The translations under genes and the position numbers were made by a program. The notes under the pieces were generated by a model, which saw only the letters and a list, made by a program, of their open reading frames with translations, ran no database searches and was not told where the DNA came from. A DNA stretch of 64,000 nt from Scolanthus callimorphus (taxonomy: Eukaryota > Cnidaria > Anthozoa > Actiniaria > Edwardsiidae): positions 7,739,978 through 7,803,977 of the forward strand of contig CM066923.1 in the NCBI GenBank assembly GCA_033964015.1. Direction: 5' to 3'. Positions 22,824-33,587 of the stretch are shown here, in pieces (within the stretch, counting starts at the first letter, position 1; each line of letters starts with the position of its first letter).

Positions 22824-22846
22824 ACTCACTAAGCCATAAGGACTCT
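22824..22846 (-). repeat. Right arm of inverted repeat around the RBR gene
   Basis: ACTCACTAAGCCATAAGGACTC begins 3 bp after the RBR stop codon and pairs with 20556-20578 (22 of 23 bases). Confidence 0.75.
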
Positions 22847-23206
22847 ACGTTAGACCAAAAACAATATCAAAGATTAACCCAGGAACTGACAAGACAAAGG
22901 ATCTCTGGCGATATCCGCCCTTCATTTTCACTGTTCCGTACATCAAGTTGTTTCAAGTTTACTATTTCCTCCAAACTGTACCCTCAAGGCTTATATGGAC
23001 ACCGAGAACATATGGATTAGTAAATTAAGAACCAGAAAACCTCGTGCACTATGCACAAGGATACCATAATACATCCACAGGGTTCCTAGTATGCACCTAT
23101 ATATAGGGTTGCTTATGCATTTTATTATACATTGTACTCACTATATCGATTCTGATTGGCTAAGGCGCGCGCTTTACTTTGGGAATCACGCACTTTGAGG
23201 GTCTCC

Positions 23207-23252
23207 AAGAATCAGCATGCTGATTCTTCAAGAATCAGCTAGCTGATTCTTG
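23207..23252. repeat. Two adjacent perfect palindromes
   Basis: A 22-bp perfect palindrome centred on GCATGC (23207-23228) is directly followed by a 24-bp perfect palindrome centred on CTAG (23229-23252). Both are built from AAGAATCAGC and its complement. They lie in a short GC-rich stretch flanked by GCGCGCGC-type sequence. Confidence 0.9.
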
Positions 23253-24577
23253 ATACGCGCGCAGTGCATCATGGGACTAGAGCGCTTTCCCTATTTTAAC
23301 AAGGCGCTTGTGCAAAATAAATTGCTTGACAGAAAGAAAAGTATTTCTACTGAATCAATGTATAATAAAACAATTATTGAATTCGGTTTTTGTGATCACA
23401 CGGCCTCGCCTGATTCCACCTGTCTCGACATTGTTTATTCTGGAGATCACAAAAACCTCATCCAATAATTGCTTAGTATCTTACTGCTTGTAAGTCAGTG
23501 ACAAGGGCTCTATAGTAGCCGAAAAGCCTATGACGACTAAAAAAGCTGTAGTGCGAGTATTTGTCTTTTGCTTCATTTCCAGTCGGCAATATTCAGGGAA
23601 CCCACGCTTTGCTGATCAAGTATCGAGCGTTGTGTGCAGGTTTTATTTTGGAATTCCCTTAGAATACAATAAATAAATCAGATAAACGGATAAATTAGTC
23701 CTTGAAAAGTCGACTTGCCATAGTAAAGTAAATATGACCATATTTACGTTTGTTTGCGGATGATGCAAAAAACTTTCAATCGGCTTCTGTTAGTAATGAT
23801 CAGTGCAGCGCCATCTAAGACATTTCATTTGTGTGGTGACAGGTTTGGAAATCACATATATTCTTTCCTATCGGATTTGAACTGAAATGCACATCTGCCT
23901 CTTCAAAGCACACAAGGTAAAATGAGCTAGCAGACTGTAGGCGATCTCAGTTAAAATTAAGGGGAAAATACCAAGGGCGCCCCTAATAATGTTCGTGCTG
24001 CTAAGACGCTAGAATATCAAGTAGCCGCCGATAATCTTGCTAGTAAAGGGCCGACAATCTAACTTTTCATTCTGGGGGAGAGGGGGGTATTTTTGTCATC
24101 AGTCTCTCGGTCACGGTTGATTTCACAAATAATTTTTTGGTCTGCAGGAATATTTTTTTCAACCCTCAGGCCGTGCAGATAAAAAACCTCCCCTGAAATC
24201 TGCTCATGAGAAGAGAGCAGATCCCTTAATTAGCTCCTTAGGAAGAGCTGGTTAGATTGGAGCTAGACTGCTATTCATCGTAGCTAAAATATCTCCCTCG
24301 ACAGGACTTACAAACTTATAAGCGTCGAAAAACGGCAACACATCTTCGCCGAGTTTATCTTTTTGAAGTATGAACTTCAATTGCTTGCTGCCCTAACTGT
24401 AACTTCGGATTAATTTTGCTTACAAAATAGCAGTCCTCGAAAACCTTGTCCCAGTCCTTCCGATTTCCTTCTACTGAAGCTTCTTCTTCAGGAAGCTATA
24501 TTCACTTCACAATTAAAGATGTACATGGCACAGGAAAAAACATACTGTGGGAACCAATTCCGCATTGTACATATTAT

Positions 24578-24720
24578 ACACTTAATGACTGCTTCCGAGG
24601 GAAACAGGGAGTTTTGTTTCCCCGAGAATCTCGATGTTTCCCGAGACGAAGTCGAGGGAAACATCGAGATTCGAGGGAAAACAAAACTCGCTGTTTCCCG
24701 AGGGTGCAGTCATTAAGTGT
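24578..24720. mobile_element. Palindromic MITE, 143 bp
   Basis: ACACTTAATGACTGC at the left is matched by GCAGTCATTAAGTGT at the right. Both arms continue inward with GGGAAACAGGGAGTTTTG-like and ATCTCGATGTTTCCC words, and the centre is GACGAAGTC. Confidence 0.85.
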
Positions 24721-24779
24721 TTTATTATATAGCAAAAAGAAAATACGGTAAACATGGGTAAAAATAGTCCGCCGAAATT

Positions 24780-25060
24780 TCTCGCTCTAGCGATGTCGCC
24801 CGCGCGGGCAATAATTTTTTAATTGTAGCCCGCGCGGGCTACATTGAATTTGTAGCCCGCCACGTGACTATGATAGAACCAATCAGAGCGCGCGCTTTGA
24901 TCGAATAAACACGAGCTATATAATAAATAGAAGATATTACACGGTGGCAAGAACAATATTTTACGAATGAGCGCAGCGAATGAGTAAAATATTGTTTTTG
25001 ACACGAGAAAATAAAACTCATATCTTCAAGCCACCGTGTACGTAATTTTCTTTTTATTAT
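24780..25060. mobile_element. Degenerate hairpin element(s)
   Basis: Includes a palindrome around GCCCGCGCGGGC (twice near 24800-24840). A second inverted pair has AGATATTACACGGTGGC with AACAATATTTTAC (24930-24965) opposite GTAAAATATTGTTTTTG with GCCACCGTGTACG (24983-25045). Flanking TATATAATAAA and TTTATTATATGG are also complementary. Probably nested insertions. Confidence 0.6.
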
Positions 25061-25911
25061 ATGGACAAACCAGAAAAAATCATTACAAATTGATTTCCAA
25101 GCACTTTTGTTTTGACCGATATCCTCACTAGTGAGGATATGGAAAATATGTCACTCGGGTCCCGGTCGTACGAGATCTACGAGTGGCGTATTTCCCAGTA
25201 AAACACTCGTCTCTATATAATAAAAAGAAATACGAGTCGACGATATCGGACATATGGCAATCAATTCCGCTTGTACAGAGAAACAAATACGAGTCGACGA
25301 CACAGGGTCAGTGTTTTCAAAGTGGAAAACGTCACGTACAGTCCCCACCCTTATTAATGTCAATGTTATGAATGGCACTGGGCCAAGGTACTGAGCATAA
25401 TATATATGAGGTCAAAGGCAATGTAAACGGATACGAAGATGTCGATGTTTTACGCTGTCGCTCCGGTTAGTTTCCACGGGGATTTCATTAAATCATTGAA
25501 ACACGAGGCGCCAGGAAGAGGAACACGGAAACACAAGGTCGCGGAAATCGTAAAAGGTCCGGTACCTTGATTATCCTTCATAAATATTTTACTAAATTTC
25601 GTTTTCTGTTAATAGGTTTTCATTTCTTTGGTGTTGAGAAAATTAAAAGTTCCGCTTAATTTGGGAACTAGCAGCGTGCGAAATACGCGCTCAAGGCAAC
25701 GACGTGAGTCGCCAAATGAATTTTGATGTCACCTCTCATCTCTCGTAACAAAACGACAAACGGACGCGTTAAAGCCTTCCGGCGCAGTTGCAGTACTGAT
25801 TTGCCAACTGCCTTGAAGCGGTTGAAGGTTAAGATAGTCTTCCCCAATCACGAAACGCTGATCTAATGAAGGCATAATTACAAGTGAAGCAAGGTGTGCG
25901 AGAGCGCAGTC

Positions 25912-25919
25912 TATTTAAG
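25912..25919 (+). promoter_or_regulatory. Possible TATA box of the CAP gene
   Basis: TATTTAAG lies 81 bp before the ATG at 26000, which would place initiation about 55 bp before the ATG. This is a plausible distance, but the motif is weak. Confidence 0.3.
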
Positions 25920-25999
25920 GTTAACTGAGCACTGTACATTTCATTGTATACTTGTCAGTTACATGTAGGTTACGGGACACTTATCAAGTCAACGAGAAC

Positions 26000-28900
26000 A
26001 TGGGAAAGTATATAGTTTTTATCGTTGCGGCAGTTGTCTTTACACTTTGCTGTTGGCAAGCCGAATGCAGACGTAAGTTACTAGACATCATTTAAATGAT
26101 TTTGTGTTTAAAACATTGAGATGTTCCGATACAGCCCTCCAGTACAGAAATTTATTTTATTTTTAGATGTACGCAGTAATAAGCAGTATAGTCTGAAAAT
26201 ATCTGTTATGGTATATATTCGTATGGTATGATATAGTATGGTGTAAGTAGGCAGTTTATCTTATTTTCATTTCTAGTTATTAGATATCAGCGAGAGTATT
26301 TGTCACCCACTGGGTGATCGTTTCGAAATTATATAACACGTCCATCAACTTGGCGCATCCCCAAAGCATTCAAACTTGTAACCCCCCTCCGGGAAGCGCT
26401 CATATATTGTAGGTTTGATATATATTGCTGCTTGGCGAGCAAAAACAACGCATATTCACCATATTTTGAAAGTTTTAAAGTTGCTTGTATCAAGCAGTAA
26501 AACGCAGGGCGCTTTTGTTACACCGAATGGTAACGCCCATATTGTTTACAAGACATAATGCTCATAACTAAACGCTTGCAGGGAAATCAAATAAGACGAC
26601 ACGCATTTGAAACGCCAATATAATACAGCTTATCGTAGTTTTCTTAATTGTGGAACTGTAGAATTGTCAAGCGTATCGGTAATAGTGGTGTGGCTACCTT
26701 AAAAACAATAACGCCCGGGCTTATTCCAGGAATTTTGACAATTTCCTTTATGTTTAAGCTAAAAGGTATATTTATTTTTGACATTTTTCTATAGCGAGCT
26801 TGACAGGAAAAATATCTAGCTGCGGGCCTGGGTATCTAGGGTTCTGTTTCGTAATTTCACCGGCATTCATTAAATCTCTGCTGTTCAAAAATACAGCTGC
26901 AGTTGCACCTGCAGGGCAGTGTTCGCTCTTTTCACCTGATGAATATAGCAATTCTCCCGAGCGGAATCAATATATTTCCTGTATGATAGACAGGAGAAAT
27001 TGAATTCAATCCGACCGACAAATCCTGTACGACGTGATGATTTACTAAATTTTCATTTACTGTTTTCTAATGGCGATGTATTGGTATTATTGGTCAGTCA
27101 GGAGTGAGATGGGATTACTACGATTTTCACAATTCTGAGAACTCCCACTTTACATTCCCGAACGCCAAACCTTCCGTCCATAAACCTTTTAAGACAGTCA
27201 CCTGGATTTGTTATATGTTTCGTTTGCATTTTATGGTGGAAATTTCGTTTTGAAGCCTAGCTTTTTCTTATTAGTTCAAAAAACCTCTCCAAGCGGGCGC
27301 GAAATCACCCAGAGCTATTCCCTCGTTTGACTGACGGAAGCCAAACCGCGGTTTGTTAGTTGGCGTAGAGGGTCGCAGAATTATGAAAATTGCAGTGAAG
27401 GCTATCATGTAGTCGTTATAACGTTTACATTGGACAACGATCATAATTACTCACACATATTCCGACAAAACAATCTTGAAACACAGATTCTTGGACGAAA
27501 TGCCTTCTAACCGCAAAATCGATTAAGATGGATGTCTACAGGCTATTACTTTCCTAAACACAATAATTACTTATTGCCAATTTGGCGATCGCCAATCGTC
27601 CCAATAAATTTTGCATTTGTTAAAGTACACAGAGAATGATTTACCCACGAGGGAAAAAAGTGATAGGGATGCTCGTCGGCAAATTAGAAAAAAATAACCT
27701 GAAAAATACCAAGAGTGATAAAGTGATCGTAAAAACCACCTCATTGTTCAAAATGAAGACTTAAAACAGATAGAGCGGATTTCAGTTGACCGCCGAAAGT
27801 AAGCCAGACATGCGTTAAGTCAGCGATTCTATTGGTCGAGAGCAAAGTCTTTCGCCTTTCAGCCAATCAAATTGCGAACTAAATCAAAACACAGCGTTGC
27901 TCACGTCATGACTAAACGCAAGTATGTCTGACTTCGCCTTCTGATTGGATTGTTGTTGAATGGCTTCCACTCCTGATTGGCACTCCATAGGAAAAGCTGG
28001 ATTTCCCATGGTAGAAGAATTCGAAGTGTTCGGATTTCCCATGGTTATCCTTGTGAATTCCAAACACTTCCTATGCGTGTACCTTGGAAAATTCAGCTTT
28101 TCCCATGGATGAGTTTCTGCAGAAATTAATTCCCTGTGCATATTGCTAGGCTGACAATGTGACGGCTGACTGAGTTTCTGTTAATTGTAATAATCATTGT
28201 ACTCAAAATGGAACGGGATTTCTAGGGGCAATCGGCGATTTGTAAATTGACAGTTAATTTAGACAAAGCTAGCAATCGGTGCAGCCATCTGTAACACTTC
28301 CCTTTCTCTGTCTAGACCAATTAATATAGCTACTGACACTGTTTCCAAGTTCCTGTTTTTTGAAATGGAAAATAATTCAGTAGACGTGGTCGTTTCCAAT
28401 TTTCGTGGTCGCCGGAAACCGAAAAAGTGTGGCAACCTTCAGCTGCCTAAAATGCTTCAGGGAAGATTTATAGCACTAATTATTTTTGTTCTTATTTCCG
28501 ATTATTAAAGTGTGAATCTCTGATCCTATCAAGAATTAGCGCTAACGGTTGGGAAAGCCGCGATTATAAATTGTGTCATTATGCCATTTCACGTGCCTGC
28601 GTGACTACTGGTGGGAATACTCATCAGAGGAAGAGCCTTTTATCACTCAATCATTCCTACTTCACGTTGAAGACCCTGGCCTAAATTGCGACCACACCCT
28701 GTGCCGTAGCTAGCTGGGGGGGGGGGGGGGAGGGGGTAGTTGCCCCCCATCGAAGTAAAATATTTAGTGTTAATAAGCTCTTGGTGTCAACATGGGGACA
28801 AAGCCTGCCTGCGACGTGCTTGTTTCGTGTTTTGTCGCTCGCTAGTTTCGAGAAGTCGCACATACAAGAAAAATTAAACTTGCAAAACGGGAGAGGGTTA

Positions 28901-31147
28901 CCACCCGGACCCATCACATATTTGATAAATGAACTGGTTACCTTTAGAGTACCATTGTATTGACCCCCTTCCCCCAGACAAACACACAGACAAAGAAAAC
29001 TTTTCAGCGAAGAATTCTAATTCTGCTTGCGCCGCTAAACACCGAATCCAAACATTGCGCGCGCTTACACGCGCAGATGGAAGCCTTATAATGGTAGAAT
29101 AAACCGGGTACCCCATTATCACCAACATGACATTAATACATATATGCATGTATATAGCAGGGCTACTAATCGAAAGCTACATTATACTTGAAAGCAAGCC
29201 TGTTATTGTGAAAGAAACCATAAATCAGGACAATGTCTAATCAAAAAAACCCTTTCATAAGTTCAGTATTAAGAAAAATCTGGCAGGAATCGTTTGATGT
29301 CAACTGCACCGGTAACATAAGAAGGCCCCACAGGAAATGAAAGCAAAAAGTATGCGATTCGTTAATTCTGACTTGAACAAGGAAAAGAGTTTTTGAAATG
29401 ATGTCAGAATTTTAAAGGCGAAGAATACCCGGAGAAAAGAAAAAACTAACCTGATCTATCCGCTCCGATTAAATCTCTTTCGCTGGTGATCAAGGCTCCA
29501 GTTGAAGCCCGAAAGCTCAGTTTAAATTTCTTTTTTCCCCTCCATATTTTAAAATGATATATCTTAATAACTAATCGAATAAGCATTTAGGCTAAGGCAA
29601 CAGGGGACTTGCGCTAAGAGGTCACGTGATCTCTTAGCCCAAGTCCCCTATTGTAAATCAGATACTGTGAACGTGTGTAGATCAAACGGTATCTATTTTT
29701 AAGTTGGCCAAGCATAATACTGGTGATATACAGTAGAACACTAGCCCCACACATTTTGCGACTGCCAAATAGTGGCAAGTTTTACTAGTGATGGTTCCCA
29801 AGTAAAGATGTAACAAATCAACCTTATTTTTTCAGTATCGCGATTCGCGAAGAAATGTCTCGCCGCGCACAACGCAGCACGCAAGAAACACGGTGCGTCG
29901 CCTATGGTGTGGGATGCGACCCTCGCTAAACATGCAAAACAATGGGCGGACAAACTTAACAGAGGCGCTCTCCCGATTTTCAGCATTCACTCCAAACTCA
30001 AAGAAGGGGAAAACATCGCTTATCTAGAAAATCCCACTTGCAAGGAGGCTGTGAAATACTGGTAAGAAATTATATTTATTTTTTCCACGACTCTCGGTAA
30101 GAATATTTCACGCCACAAAAAAATACTGCCAATCAGAATGGAGGAATGGCGTTGTATATTCGGCGATATTCAACTCGAATTTCCTATCGTGCATCTTATT
30201 TACGTAAAACTTTGCCTCTAATTTTCTTTACTGTGGTATAAAATAGTTATACAATGAATTCTCGTGGCATACTGCAGAATATCCTTGCCTGAAGGCTTGT
30301 GTGTATACAAGAAAATACAAGTGACGCGTGGGGGATATTCACCAGTATGTCACTCGAAGGCATTGTATTCTTTTTTTTTGGCGTTACTGGCAGGCGCGCA
30401 AAGGAGTCTGGGAAGGATCCATAATCCTTTGCGCGCCTCGCTGCTCGCCCCACAAGCCATTGCGTGCTACTTGGTCGAACCAACATGACCTCGCCCTGAA
30501 AAATGGACAACACGAAGTTTTACGGCCACGGTCAGCATGTTCAGAGCTTGGATAAGTTGTAGATCTATACTAGCTTATAGCGTGCTCATATTCCCGATTG
30601 TCTAAGCCAAAGTCGCTTAAAATCGTTCATTGTCGCCGCTCGATAAGGCGACGGTGGACCCCAAAGTGCGAGTTGAATTTTGTTCTTCTCTGTTTCACGT
30701 CTAGTCGGGTGAGACAAAACCGAGGTACCGCTTCACCTTCACTGGTACCAAGTTTCAGGGGGACTTTAAAGGACATTATAAAACCTCTGGCTGTGACCAC
30801 CCTCGGTCGCTGTGTGCGAATGGTTGTTTGGCTGCCAGAGGCGCCGTAGCGTTATACAGTTTACGAGCTGCAAGTCATTTACACTTTAAATGTACACATT
30901 TACATTTTGTACACCTTCATTGTTTCAACCTTTTCTTGCCAGGATGGACGAATTTATCGACTACAAAGACATGGGATACTGCAAGCGTCCAACGCGGTAT
31001 GTGGATAGCTGGCTCATGCACTTCACTCAGATTGTCTGGAAGAAGACTACCAAGATGGGTGCGGCGGTATCGGGTCATTATCTTGTGGTACGATACACAC
31101 CCCACGGAAACTACCCAGGCCAGTTTGCTAAAAACGTGAAATGTTGA
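26000..31147 (+). CDS. Secreted CAP-superfamily protein (GAPR-1/CRISP-like)
   Basis: Three exons (26000-26072, 29836-30061, 30943-31147) join in frame to give 167 residues. Residues 1 to about 22 (MGKYIVFIVAAVVFTLCC) form a signal peptide, so the product is secreted or luminal. The CAP domain follows: CLAAHNAARKKHG at its start, HSKLKEGENIAY with the conserved His and Glu, MHFTQIVWKKTT (CAP1 signature), and RYTPHGNYPGQF (CAP2-like, with Arg where the classical motif has Cys). There is no C-terminal cysteine-rich hinge, so it is a single-domain protein of the GAPR-1/plant-PR-1 type, not a CRISP. CAP proteins bind sterols and lipids and appear in immunity, reproduction and cnidarian secretions; no role can be assigned here. 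Introns are 3.8 and 0.9 kb. A foldback element begins 83 bp after the stop. Confidence 0.92.
27215..27405 (+). repeat. Interspersed repeat (family 3), copy in CAP intron 1
   Basis: Shares TTTCGTTTGCATTTTATGGT, AAATCACCCAGAGCT, GACGGAAGCCAAACCGCGGT and CGCAGAATTATGAAAATTGC with 42752-42955, and is related in reverse to 21090-21312. Confidence 0.8.
27770..27940 (+). repeat. Interspersed repeat (family 4), copy A
   Basis: GAGCGGATTTCAGTTGACC, then AGCCAATCAAATTGCGA, AAAACACAGCG, and ACTAAACGCAAGT are shared in order with 41140-41275. It lies in CAP intron 1. Confidence 0.7.
27960..28140 (+). repeat. Interspersed repeat (family 5), copy A
   Basis: Contains GGTAGAAGAATTCGAAGTGT, CGGATTTCCCATGGTTATCC, AATTCAGCTTTTCCCATGG and GTTTCTGCAGAAATT. 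The same words occur in the same order in the complement of 32435-32580. Confidence 0.75.
28716..28730. repeat. 15-bp G homopolymer
   Basis: A run of 15 G followed by AGGGGG, in CAP intron 1. It resembles the G-rich ends of the element at 13326-13490. Confidence 0.8.
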
Positions 31148-31230
31148 GTCTGGAGATGAAACCCGTGGTACAATCTCTATGGGCAGGACAGTTACTGGGT
31201 AAGGACTACACTTGGAGGACTTTGAATTAC

Positions 31231-31640
31231 TTAAAGTGCCACTAAAGGCAGAAATCAATCACATTTCGTCAAAAAGATCCATTTTCCAATAGAAACAGTA
31301 TTGTTTTGCGCGCGCCGTGAATATTTTATTGATTTTTCAATATTTCCGATTGGCGTTTTTTTTTCGTTCAACTATGCGCGCTGCATCTTGTGGAATGAAC
31401 AATGGTTATTGTGACGTAACAACAAGACAAAGAAAGATGAACAAAGACCTGTCTGAAGAGCTTCTCCCTCAAGATGCATCGCGCACAGTTGAACGAAAAA
31501 AAGCGCCAATCGGATATCTTAAAAAATCAATAAAATATTCACGGCGCGCGCAAAAAAACATTTTTCTTTCGCTACTGTTCCCTTGGATAATGGATCTTTT
31601 TGATGAAATGTGGTTAATTTCTGCCTTGAGTGGAATTTAA
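31231..31640. mobile_element. Foldback element with TTAA ends, after the CAP gene
   Basis: A 410-bp imperfect palindrome from TTAAAGTGCCACTAAAGGCA to the complementary right end finishing in TTAA. Both arms contain GTTCAACTATGCGCG or complement, CGCCGTGAATATTTTATTG or complement, and GAACAATGG-like central sequence. It probably lies in the 3' UTR or just beyond it. No protein is encoded. Confidence 0.82.
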
Positions 31641-31899
31641 TGGTCCACGAGGCCTCGTTACGCGAGGAGGTCAACACAGCAGACTTTGGCGACCACGCAC
31701 AATTCCATAGTGATTTTTTCTTCTACTTCCTAATCTGATTTCTTCTTTTTACTTATATCTGCACTTCAAATTAATGTAATTAAATAATGTCACGAGTGTA
31801 CAATACATTTAAATTGAATTACCTTTCAACAGATTTTTATTTCCAAACGCTTTTTTTTTGCAATTGAACATTCAAATACCTCACATCGACACTCTCTAG

Positions 31900-32110
31900 G
31901 AGCCACAGTTTATTTTGCTCTTTTTTTTATAGTTGAGCCGGGGAAATACGAGAAACAAAATCCCTCAACTTGTCGCGCAACATTGTTGCGTTGCATGTTT
32001 TGGATCGATTTTGCTCGTTTTTCCCTCGCGCCGCAACTTGTCACGCAACAAATCATTCACGTTTGTGGGCTCCCTGTGTCGTATACGCGCGCGCACGCGC
32101 GCCTAAAATG
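31900..32110. repeat. Interspersed repeat fragment
   Basis: Twice carries CAACTTGTC(G/A)CGCAACA and ends in an alternating GCGCGC tract next to AAAATGGCGGGAAAA. A related GC-repeat plus CCCGCC end is at 49745-49785 in opposite orientation. Confidence 0.45.
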
Positions 32111-32434
32111 GCGGGAAAAAGAAACTGTCTTGTATTCTCTATCGTGCATCCATCGTGCACAAGTAACTTGAAATGACAGAGTAGGACTGACCTTATCTTG
32201 TATCAGGTCTCTGGACAGAAAAAAATACGTATTACGTCGAAGAGGCAGTGATGTATATTTGAATATTTATTTTGTCTCTTAATTAATAATTGTAAACAAA
32301 TACGTAAAAAAATACAATTTGCTGTAAAATGCTCATATGTACATGCAATGAATGAAGTAAGAATGTTAACAAACAAATAAACAAGGTTCATACAGAACAA
32401 ATAAACAAGTGTTCACATACAGACACAGTATTAT

Positions 32435-32580
32435 CTACTCACAGGAATTTCTGCAGAAACCAATCCATGGGAGAAGCTGAATTTCCCAATGGGAAGGGTT
32501 CGGAATTCAAATGGATAGCCATAGGAAATCTGAACACTTCCCATTCTTCTACCATTCTTCTAACCCTGTGACTTGGATCC
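32435..32580 (-). repeat. Interspersed repeat (family 5), copy B
   Basis: Reverse-orientation relative of 27960-28140, sharing AATTTCTGCAGAAACCAATC, CATGGGAGAAGCTGAATTTC, CTGAACACTTCCC and TTCTTCTACC words. It lies about 85 bp left of the retrotransposon. Confidence 0.75.
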
Positions 32581-32664
32581 TATCACTGGTCGTAATAACT
32601 AATATAGTCATACCCGCAGTTTAATATACTCATTTTACTTTGATCTTAAAATTAGTGGCGAATG

Positions 32665-32800
32665 ATGTGTTTATGTTGGGCATTCGGAATTTAGCGCTTT
32701 GCGCATCCTCTTGGGAATTGTATGCACCTTTAAATCTTGTAGTTTTCATGCAAATTGCACTTGACCTTCCAGTTACTCGCTTGAAATCACCACGTTTGTA
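32665..32800 (+). repeat. Split direct repeat A1 of the retrotransposon
   Basis: 136 bp beginning ATGTGTTTATGTTGGGC. By eye it is identical over its whole length to A2 at 37291-37426. It marks the left end of the element. Confidence 0.92.
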
Positions 32801-32811
32801 AACTTCGGATT

Positions 32812-33587
32812 ATGGGAGACGAGGAACAACCTGTTACCAAACAAGATCTAACGGATTTCAGGGCTTTTGTGATTGACCAGCTCAAGTCGCATAATAGTAG
32901 TCTAACATCTGAGTGTGGTAAAATTCAGCAAGCTGCAGAAGAAGCTTTGGCTACTTCAAGACAGATAAGGAATTCAACGAGCTATCTTTTAAAAGACCTG
33001 GAAACGAGAAAAATTTTAAATTTAACCGCCAAGTGATTGAAAAACTGTCCACCCTTCGCCAATCCCTGGTTTCCCAGCGAGTGGACGAGGATTCGTTACA
33101 GCTTTTACATGAGGCTGTCGATCTTCTGGAGGATAGAAACAGAAAAATAAGAATTGCCGATACCTCTGAAGCCGGCTGGTTAACTGTGAAGCATTACGAG
33201 TCGAGCCCAGTTGCCTTGGGGGAGGAAGACGACAAAAAGATTAGAGCCGCGGAGAAAGAAGCTATTCGTGATCAGGAAAGACAGCGCCGCAGAAGAAATG
33301 CTGAAAAACCTCAGTCTAGAAGTGGCCGCCCTCCTCAATTCTTCCCCGGCGGCTTCAACAACTACAGGAACCGTAGCCAACAGCACTATTCCCAAGCTCA
33401 GCCCTTCGGATCTGGTAACTTCAACAGGGATCCTTCACAGCAATCCTTCAACAGCTTCAACCGAGGGCCGTGCCGTTACTGTGGCTCTGGGACACACTGG
33501 TGGAGGGAGTGCCCCGTCCGTCTTGGGAAGTTCCAAGTTGGCGCTTCCACTTCAACCTTGTCCACCGCAACCAACAGTCGTTCCTGA
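32812..33587 (+). pseudogene. Retrotransposon gag-like ORF, frameshifted
   Basis: Two overlapping frames make up this ORF: 32812-33036 (MGDEEQPVTKQDL at the start) and the frame ending at 33587. Reading in the second frame is gag-like from about 32950 (KRPGNEKNFKFN), upstream of where the first frame stops, so a single-base shift occurred around 32940-33000, a region with A and T runs. The C-terminus has a CCHC zinc knuckle, CRYCGSGTHWWREC (spacing C-2-C-4-H-4-C), expected to bind element RNA. An indel in the assembly, instead of true decay, is possible. Confidence 0.8.

Larger units (their letters stand above)
22850..25990. other. Intergenic cluster of MITEs and palindromes
   Basis: Between the RBR and CAP genes I see no recognisable gene. 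The right two-thirds hold successive hairpin elements (24578-24720, about 24780-25060, and around 25120-25230). A 43-codon ORF at 25439-25570 has no identifiable features. Confidence 0.5.

Noticed and set aside
25439..25570. A 43-codon ORF upstream of the CAP gene
   Set aside because: Good start context but no signal, domain or splice partner seen; too short to support.
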